Assembly: GCA_964548025.1 (NCBI GenBank)
Contig: CAZJRI010000242.1
Location: forward strand, 1 to 5,653
Direction of reading: 5' to 3'
Length of the DNA stretch: 5,653 nucleotides
From: JAHRVQ01 sp964548025
GTDB taxonomy: Bacteria > Pseudomonadota > Gammaproteobacteria > Pseudomonadales > Azotimanducaceae
Below are positions 1-4,854 of this stretch, piece after piece (the stretch's first letter is position 1; each line of letters starts with the position of its first letter). The notes under the pieces were generated by a model, which had not been told where the DNA came from, ran no database searches, and was given only the letters and a program-made list of their open reading frames with translations. A program made the translations under genes and the position numbers.

Positions 1-255
1 GAAAGAAATGAGGTCGAAGTGCTGATCAGCGCTGCTGCCAGGAATAAAACCCTGACTATTTCGATCTCGGATAACGGTCCTGGTATTGCCGCGACAGATT
101 TGGGGCGAGTACTCGAACCATTCTACAGCACCAAGGCCAAGGGTACGGGACTGGGATTGGCGGTCGTTCAGGCAGTGGCTAAATCTCTTGGAGGAAATCT
201 GACTCTCCATTCTGCCGGTGAAGGTTTGGAAAACCAAGAAGAGAGTCTCCGATGA
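1..255 (+). CDS. fleS: Flagellar sensor histidine kinase FleS/FlrB, C-terminal ATPase fragment (5' end outside window)
   Basis: The open frame enters at base 1 and stops at TGA 253-255, leaving 84 residues of the C-terminal HATPase_c domain of a two-component kinase. Visible fragment residues show the G1 box DNGPGI (24-29), the F box in EPFYSTK (39-45) and the G2 box GTGLGL (48-53); the H box and N box must lie upstream. These boxes bind ATP for autophosphorylation of the kinase. The name rests on context: it directly precedes a FleR/FlrC-type regulator and fliE, as in Pseudomonas-type clusters. The protein would be cytoplasmic and would phosphorylate the next gene's product. One oddity is the tail after the G2 box (64-84), which is short and polar and lacks the expected final 'GT-hydrophobic-LP' strand. 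The stop overlaps an ATG at 252. The kinase call is firm; the symbol is inferred from synteny. Confidence 0.87.
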   Translation, partial: ERNEVEVLISAAARNKTLTISISDNGPGIAATDLGRVLEPFYSTKAKGTGLGLAVVQAVAKSLGGNLTLHSAGEGLENQEESLR

Positions 256-259
256 GAAA

Positions 260-264
260 AGGAA
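260..264 (+). promoter_or_regulatory. Ribosome binding site deciding the fleR start
   Basis: AGGAA at 260-264 lies 5 nt before the ATG at 270. The same 11-base block AGGAACTAATA precedes fliF at 2060-2070. This favours 270 over the ATG at 252, which overlaps the kinase stop and has only a weaker purine stretch (about 237-245) upstream. Confidence 0.6.
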
Positions 265-269
265 CTAAT

Positions 270-1628
270 ATGACCAAGAAATGTATTCTCGTAGTCGAAG
301 ATGATCGCGAGTTGCGAGAAGCTGTGGCAGAAACCCTCGAAATGGTCGGTTTCGATGTAGAAACAGCGGCCAGTGGAGAAGTGGCGCTAACAGTCTTTGA
401 CAGGTGCGAAATTGACATGGTTGTCTCCGATGTCAACATGGACGGCATGGACGGTATAGAATTGCTCGAGAAGATCCGGCAAATAAACGCTTTCATACCC
501 GTACTGATTATTACAGCCTACGCAGACGTTTCAAAAGCAGTGGCAGCCATGCGGCTTGGCGCTGTTGACTTCATGATAAAACCGTTTGAACCCAATATCC
601 TGACTGAAACCATCAGACAGCAGGTAGGTGAAAAAGGCGGGGTAAAACCTGTAGTTGTTGATCCCATAAGTCGAAAACTATTTTTGCTGGCCAAAAAAGT
701 GGCAATTGCAGATTCTACGGTCCTGTTGTTGGGAGAAAGCGGTGTTGGTAAAGAGGTTGTAGCAAAGTTTATTCATGAGGAATCTCATCGCTCCGATCGT
801 CCGTTTGTTGCGGTAAATTGTGCGGCAATTCCTGAGAACATGCTCGAAGCTACGATGTTCGGTCATGAGAAAGGTGCCTACACCGGCGCTTATAACAGCA
901 GACCGGGTAAGTTCGAACAGGCAGACAAGGGTACGCTCCTGCTTGATGAAGTTTCAGAAATGGATCTGGCTCTCCAGGCTAAACTGCTTCGCGTACTGCA
1001 GGAGAGAGAGGTTGAAAGGCTCGGGGGCAAAATTCAGCGCAAAGTTGATGTTAGAGTAATTGCAACCACCAACAGGAATCTGGTGGATTTTGTTAAAGAA
1101 GGAAAATTCAGGGAAGATCTCTACTACCGCTTGAGTGTATTCCCACTCAGGATTGAATCCTTAAGAGACAGGAAACAGGATATTTTGCCTCTGACAGAGC
1201 ATATGGCGAATACCTATTGTCGTCGCATGAACAGATCAATCGTTGATTTCGATGATGAGGCGAGAGAAGCCCTTCAGAACCATAGCTGGCCGGGTAATGT
1301 TCGTGAGCTTGAAAATGTAGTCCAAAGATCGCTTATATTGCAACCCGGTAATATTGTTAGTAAAGAAGATCTGTTTCTTGATCCGATGGAAACCGTTGTA
1401 ATAGAAGAGGAACCGGAAGTCGTTCACGAAAACAAAGCAGTAGGAAATCTTGAAGAGAATCTTAAACACAAGGAATTCCAGCTCATTATTGATGTATTAA
1501 AAAAAGAGCGTGGAAGTCGAAGCAAAACTGCGGAAAAACTGGGTATAAGCGCCAGGACGCTGCGCTATAAGCTCGCGAAGATGAGAGATAGCGGAATTGA
1601 CGTTCGAGCTGAACTGACGGCGTATTAG
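270..1628 (+). CDS. fleR: Sigma54-dependent flagellar response regulator FleR/FlrC
   Basis: This 452-residue NtrC-family activator has three domains. The receiver (about 4-118) has the acidic pair D11/D12, phospho-acceptor D54, T82 and K104. The AAA+ domain (about 132-360) has Walker A GESGVGKE (155-162), a GAYTGA sigma54-contact loop (202-207), Walker B LLLDE (223-227), sensor I ATTNR (265-269), candidate arginine fingers R281 and R287, and WPGNVREL (340-347). An acidic linker leads to a Fis-type HTH (about 401-437, LGISARTLRYKL). Phosphorylation by the upstream kinase should drive ATP-dependent opening of sigma54 promoters; in Pseudomonas and Vibrio the targets are mid/late flagellar genes. 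The start at 270 is chosen for its Shine-Dalgarno and because receivers usually begin a few residues before ILVVEDD; a start at 252 would add six residues. Oddities: Asp58 replaces the usual Pro after Met57, and the loop is GAYTGA, not GAFTGA. The DNA is AT-richer than fliG. FleQ-type paralogues are less likely because D54 is intact and a kinase is adjacent. Confidence 0.93.
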   Translation: MTKKCILVVEDDRELREAVAETLEMVGFDVETAASGEVALTVFDRCEIDMVVSDVNMDGMDGIELLEKIRQINAFIPVLIITAYADVSKAVAAMRLGAVDFMIKPFEPNILTETIRQQVGEKGGVKPVVVDPISRKLFLLAKKVAIADSTVLLLGESGVGKEVVAKFIHEESHRSDRPFVAVNCAAIPENMLEATMFGHEKGAYTGAYNSRPGKFEQADKGTLLLDEVSEMDLALQAKLLRVLQEREVERLGGKIQRKVDVRVIATTNRNLVDFVKEGKFREDLYYRLSVFPLRIESLRDRKQDILPLTEHMANTYCRRMNRSIVDFDDEAREALQNHSWPGNVRELENVVQRSLILQPGNIVSKEDLFLDPMETVVIEEEPEVVHENKAVGNLEENLKHKEFQLIIDVLKKERGSRSKTAEKLGISARTLRYKLAKMRDSGIDVRAELTAY

Positions 1629-1661
1629 TCTCGGTAGCTATAACCCGAAGAGGAAAAGAAA

Positions 1662-2015
1662 ATGTCTGATAGAGTCGATGTGCAAAACGTGCTCGCGCAG
1701 ATGCGGGCGATGAAACAACAGAGCCAGAGTGCGGCTGATCTTATTCAGTTTGATCAGCCGGATCGCCTTCGTGTCGGCAATAACGAAGCTAACAAGAGTT
1801 TTGGTGATCTGATGACCGATGCACTCAATACCGTGAATGACCTGCAAAAAGAATCCGGGCGGCTATCAGATTCGCTTGAAAGAGGTGTTGAAGGGGCTTC
1901 CCTGACACAGGCGATGATCGCATCTCAAAAGGCATCAGTTGCGTTTCAGGCAGTAACAGAAGTAAGAAACAAACTGGTTACGGCGTACGAGAAAATAATG
2001 AATATGCCTATCTAG
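1662..2015 (+). CDS. fliE: Flagellar MS ring-rod junction protein FliE
   Basis: A 117-residue protein, slightly longer than the roughly 104 residues usual in enterics. The C-terminal third carries the family signature: KASVAFQAVTEVRNKL followed by VTAYEKIMNMPI at the very end, matching the conserved 'Y-x-E/K-I-M-x-M-P' finish of FliE. The N-terminal half is polar and Gln-rich, as expected of the variable region. FliE is exported by the flagellar type III system and joins the MS ring (FliF) to the proximal rod; it has no cleavable signal peptide, and none is seen. GAGG at 1650-1653 is 8 nt before the ATG. It lies 33 nt after fleR and 55 nt before fliF. A strong inverted repeat lies inside its 5' coding region. 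The stop is TAG. Confidence 0.95.
   Translation: MSDRVDVQNVLAQMRAMKQQSQSAADLIQFDQPDRLRVGNNEANKSFGDLMTDALNTVNDLQKESGRLSDSLERGVEGASLTQAMIASQKASVAFQAVTEVRNKLVTAYEKIMNMPI
1732..1760 (+). repeat. Perfect 9-bp inverted repeat (possible mRNA hairpin) inside fliE
   Basis: CGGCTGATC (1732-1740) is the exact reverse complement of GATCAGCCG (1752-1760), with an 11-nt A/T-rich loop (TTATTCAGTTT). It covers roughly codons 24-33 of fliE. No T tract follows, so it is not a typical intrinsic terminator. The match is visible in the sequence; any function is unknown and it may be chance within coding DNA. Confidence 0.6.
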
Positions 2016-2058
2016 CACTTGCTAAATCCGGAGGTTGAAAATCGTAAAGTGGTAAGTC

Positions 2059-2063
2059 GAGGA
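2059..2063 (+). promoter_or_regulatory. Ribosome binding site of fliF
   Basis: GAGGA at 2059-2063 is 7 nt before the ATG at 2071 and supports that start. A second, stronger-looking GGAGG sits upstream at 2030-2034 in the fliE-fliF gap but has no well-spaced start codon, so it is probably unused. Confidence 0.6.
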
Positions 2064-2070
2064 ACTAATA

Positions 2071-3825
2071 ATGGCTGAAGTACCAGCCGTCGCAGAGCCT
2101 GATCTGGATGTGATGGCTGAAAGTGAGCCCATCCAGGAAAGCGGGGCCGTTAACCGGTTCGATGAAACTGAAGTCTATCGACGTAACGATGTGGTCAGTG
2201 GTTTTTTACAGCTCCCCTGGTTGAGACAGATGGGCTTGATGGTAGGGCTGGCAGGTATCATCAGTGTTGGATTCATGTTGGTCCTTTGGAGTCAGAGTCC
2301 GGAATACAAACCCCTTTATAGCAATTTGGAATCCTCCGATACTTCCGCTGTCGTCAATGTTCTTGAAACCGGTGGAATAGATTTTTCCGTTGAACCTGAT
2401 ACCGGGATGGTGCTGGTGCCCTCCAAGCAATTGCATGAAGCGAGAATGAAAGTTGCTGCCGCCGATGTGTTGTCCACAACGGGTGAGGGGTACATGATTC
2501 TTGACCAGGAGCAGGAATTGGGTACGAGCCAGTTTATGGAAACTGCCAGGTACCAACGGGCCATAGAAGGTGAATTGGCCAGGACGATCACCAGCCTTAA
2601 GAACGTTCGTAAATCCAGAGTGTTGCTTGCCATTCCCAAACAGTCGGTTTTTGTGAGGGATAACAGAAAACCCTCTGCTTCGGTTTTCGTTGAGGTGGGT
2701 GCTGGCAGAGAACTCGAGAAGCATCAGGTGAGATCCATAATGCACCTGGTCAGTCATAGCGTGCCGGAAATGGTAAAAGATGATGTCACTGTTGTTGATC
2801 AGCACGGCAATCTGCTGTCAGACATGGAAGACGATGACGGCGTCGGTCAGTCGGATAAACAATTTGAATACTCACAGAAAGTAGAGAAAGAACTACTTGA
2901 AAAGATCAGAAGAATTCTGGAACCCGTTCTGGGCGAGACCAAGTTCAATGCGCAGGTGGCGGCAGAGGTGGATTTTACCTGGGTTGAAGAGACCCAGGAG
3001 ATGTTCAATCCTGACCTTCCGGCTATTCGCAGCGAAGAAACCATGGAAGAACTCAAGAAAGGTGATATTGATGGTGGGGTTCCCGGCGCCCTGTCGAATC
3101 AACCTCCAATCGAGCCGACAATCCCGGAAGAGGCAGGCGCCGGGTCAGATGGTTCAATTCCCAACAGCGTAACCCGGCAGCGAAAGCAGGCAACCAGAAA
3201 TTATGAACTTGACCGGACGATAAGTCATACAAAGCATTCAGTAGGCAGAATAAGTCGATTGACAATTGCGGTGGTACTCGACGATATGCAGATTGCCGAT
3301 CCTGAAACCGGCGAGATGCAAACAATGCAGTGGGATGATTCGTCACTTCAGAGACTAAGTCAGCTAATACGCGACGCGGTTGGATTCAATGCCATCCGGG
3401 GAGATCGCGTAACAGTCATAAATGAAGGTTTTCTGCCAACAGAAGAAATAGAACTGCTTGAACCGGGTTTCTGGACCGAAGCGTGGTTTACATCCTTGAC
3501 CAAACAGGTAATCGTTGCCCTGGTTATTATTTTCGTGACACTTTTTGTTCTAAAACCTGTGCTGAACATGCTGGCCGGTCCGAGTGCTGAAGACAGGATG
3601 AAAGATCTCATCGCTGAACAGGAACTGGAAAGGCTGGCCGAACAGGAACTGGAGCAGGAAGAAGAAATGATGCAGGAAACTGTCACATTAAGCGGCGGTG
3701 AGGAATTGTTGCTGCCTGGTCCGGGAGACATGTTTGCGCGCCAGTTGGATGCCATCAAGGCGCTCGTGGATGAAAATCCCTCAAGGGTTGCTCAGGTTGT
3801 TAAAGCCTGGGTTGCGGAGGTTTAG
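2071..3825 (+). CDS. fliF: Flagellar MS-ring protein FliF
   Basis: A 584-residue inner-membrane protein of normal FliF length. An acidic cytoplasmic N-terminus (1-50) leads to the first transmembrane helix (about 52-74), followed by the typical SPEYKPLYSNL. The periplasmic YscJ/FliF ring-building domain carries LLAIPKQSVFVR (185-196) with ASVFVEV after it. The FliF C domain has GVPGALSNQPP (336-346) and NYELDRTIS (377-385). The second transmembrane helix is at about 478-497, then an acidic Gln/Glu-rich cytoplasmic segment (511-536) with an AEQELE repeat. The last 25 residues (DENPSRVAQVVKAWVAEV at the end) form the FliG-binding tail. About two dozen or more copies form the MS ring that templates rod, C-ring and export-gate assembly. 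The stop TAG directly abuts the fliG ATG with no gap and in the same frame, so translation is probably coupled. The N-terminus before the first helix is rather long and acidic. Confidence 0.97.
   Translation: MAEVPAVAEPDLDVMAESEPIQESGAVNRFDETEVYRRNDVVSGFLQLPWLRQMGLMVGLAGIISVGFMLVLWSQSPEYKPLYSNLESSDTSAVVNVLETGGIDFSVEPDTGMVLVPSKQLHEARMKVAAADVLSTTGEGYMILDQEQELGTSQFMETARYQRAIEGELARTITSLKNVRKSRVLLAIPKQSVFVRDNRKPSASVFVEVGAGRELEKHQVRSIMHLVSHSVPEMVKDDVTVVDQHGNLLSDMEDDDGVGQSDKQFEYSQKVEKELLEKIRRILEPVLGETKFNAQVAAEVDFTWVEETQEMFNPDLPAIRSEETMEELKKGDIDGGVPGALSNQPPIEPTIPEEAGAGSDGSIPNSVTRQRKQATRNYELDRTISHTKHSVGRISRLTIAVVLDDMQIADPETGEMQTMQWDDSSLQRLSQLIRDAVGFNAIRGDRVTVINEGFLPTEEIELLEPGFWTEAWFTSLTKQVIVALVIIFVTLFVLKPVLNMLAGPSAEDRMKDLIAEQELERLAEQELEQEEEMMQETVTLSGGEELLLPGPGDMFARQLDAIKALVDENPSRVAQVVKAWVAEV
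3082..3144 (+). repeat. GC-rich 9-bp inverted repeat inside fliF
   Basis: CCCGGCGCC (3082-3090) and GGCGCCGGG (3136-3144) are exact reverse complements separated by 45 nt. The left arm encodes part of the conserved VPGAL motif, which partly dictates its sequence. Probably coincidental, but the arms could pair in the mRNA. Confidence 0.4.
3613..3660 (+). repeat. Imperfect 24-bp tandem duplication encoding AEQELE repeats in FliF
   Basis: Bases 3613-3636 and 3637-3660 are near-identical 24-nt units encoding AEQELERL and AEQELEQE. They extend the acidic helical linker between the second membrane helix and the FliG-binding tail. The shared third-position bases suggest duplication, not only similar amino-acid choice. 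Confidence 0.55.
3816..3820 (+). promoter_or_regulatory. fliG ribosome binding site within the last codons of fliF
   Basis: GGAGG (3816-3820) is a strong Shine-Dalgarno 5 nt before the fliG ATG and is part of the fliF codons for the terminal Ala-Glu-Val. It fixes the fliG start at 3826 and suggests coupled translation of ring and switch subunits. Confidence 0.75.
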
Positions 3826-4845
3826 ATGTCTGAGCAAACAGGAATTCCTGCCACGGGTATACAGAAACTGGAGATGGCAGCGATTCTGCTACTGAGTCTG
3901 GGCGAAGCACATGCCGCAAAGATTCTCCAGCATATGGGCCCGAAAGAGGTACAGCGGGTTGGTGGTGCAATGGCTGAACTGACCAATGTTCGCAACGACC
4001 AGGTCGAACTTGTGATGGGCGCCATGTTATCGGAAGTGGAGTCTCAGACCGGCCTGGGTATCGGCTCGGATGACTATATCAAAGCGACACTGGTGAAAGC
4101 CCTGGGAGCAGACAAGGCTGGTGGACTGATCGACCGGATACTGATGGGTGGTAACACCACCGGTCTGGATACCCTGAAGTGGATGGATTCCAGATCTGTA
4201 TCAGAAATAATTCGATATGAGCATCCCCAGATTCAGGCAATCGTGCTGGCTTATCTTGATCCGGACCATTCGGCTCAGGTTGTGGGTCACATGGCAGACC
4301 CCAGAGTAAGGCAGGATCTGCTGATGCGGGTTGCTGCGCTCGATACGGTCCAACCTGCTGCGTTGCAGGAACTAAACGATATCCTTGAAAAACAGTTCTC
4401 AGGGTCCACCACACAGGCGTCAGCGATGGGTGGGACTAAAGTTGCTGCAGAGATCATGAACAATGTGGATTCTGTAATCGAATCCGAGATCATGGAAGCC
4501 ATATCGGAAGTGGATGAAGAACTGGCTGTGGAAATTCAGGATCTTATGTTTGTCTTCGACAACCTGGCGGATGTGGATGACAGAGGTATTCAGATCCTGC
4601 TTCGTGAAATCTCGTCTGATGTGCTTATCACCGCTCTCAAGGGAGCTGACGACATGATGCAGGAGAAGATCTTCAAGAATATGTCAAAGAGAGCTGCTGA
4701 ACTGCTGCGGGATGATCTTGATGCCAAGGGACCTGTCAGAGTGAGTGATGTCGAAGTCGCCCAACGAGAAATACTTACCGTCGCGAGGAAGATGGCCGAT
4801 AGTGGCGACATAGTACTCGGTGGCGGTGGCGATCAGATGATATAG
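3826..4845 (+). CDS. fliG: Flagellar motor switch protein FliG
   Basis: A 339-residue protein, about eight residues longer than E. coli FliG at the N-terminus. FliG binds the FliF tail through its N-terminal domain, links to FliM through its middle domain and meets the stator through its C-terminal domain, thus generating torque and direction switching. Visible features: N-domain start KLEMAAILLLSLGE (about 14-27); EHPQ FliM-binding motif (132-135) in YEHPQIQAIVLAYLDP; Gly-Gly linker (202-203); MFVF hinge (241-244); and the charged torque ridge K272, R289, D296/D297 and R305. These correspond by alignment to E. coli K264, R281, D288/D289 and R297, so all the key charges are present. The start immediately follows the fliF stop, with its Shine-Dalgarno inside fliF. 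The stop is TAG, and fliH begins 9 nt later in the same frame. Nothing suggests degeneration. Confidence 0.97.
   Translation: MSEQTGIPATGIQKLEMAAILLLSLGEAHAAKILQHMGPKEVQRVGGAMAELTNVRNDQVELVMGAMLSEVESQTGLGIGSDDYIKATLVKALGADKAGGLIDRILMGGNTTGLDTLKWMDSRSVSEIIRYEHPQIQAIVLAYLDPDHSAQVVGHMADPRVRQDLLMRVAALDTVQPAALQELNDILEKQFSGSTTQASAMGGTKVAAEIMNNVDSVIESEIMEAISEVDEELAVEIQDLMFVFDNLADVDDRGIQILLREISSDVLITALKGADDMMQEKIFKNMSKRAAELLRDDLDAKGPVRVSDVEVAQREILTVARKMADSGDIVLGGGGDQMI
4147..4161 (+). repeat. Compact 6-bp inverted repeat in fliG
   Basis: GGTGGT (4147-4152) and ACCACC (4156-4161) are exact reverse complements around a 3-nt AAC loop. They span the codons for Gly-Gly-Asn-Thr-Thr. A tight mRNA hairpin is possible; the codon choice for this peptide could equally produce it by chance. 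Confidence 0.35.
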
Positions 4846-4854
4846 GAAATCGAG

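Noticed and set aside
1630..1650. Possible hairpin CGGT...ACCCG after fleR as a terminator
   Set aside because: The stem is about four pairs with a bulge and has no following T tract.
1776..1791. GG-N10-GC spacing (CGGCA ... AAGCT) resembling a sigma54 promoter inside fliE
   Set aside because: The -12 element reads AAGC where TTGC is expected and the site is almost 300 nt from fliF; such spacing matches occur by chance.
1885..1970. GGCATCAGTTGC in fliE, resembling the two halves of a sigma54 site
   Set aside because: The spacing between GG and GC is 8 nt, not 10, so the elements cannot sit on the correct helix faces.
2016..2070. Possible leader peptide in the fliE-fliF gap, using GGAGG at 2030-2034
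   Set aside because: The nearest TTG abuts the Shine-Dalgarno and the nearest GTG is 14 nt away; neither gives a credible start.
2206..2805. A 199-codon open frame on the minus strand opposite fliF
   Set aside because: It lies fully inside the strongly conserved fliF gene, shows no recognisable domain, and has low-complexity composition typical of an antisense shadow.
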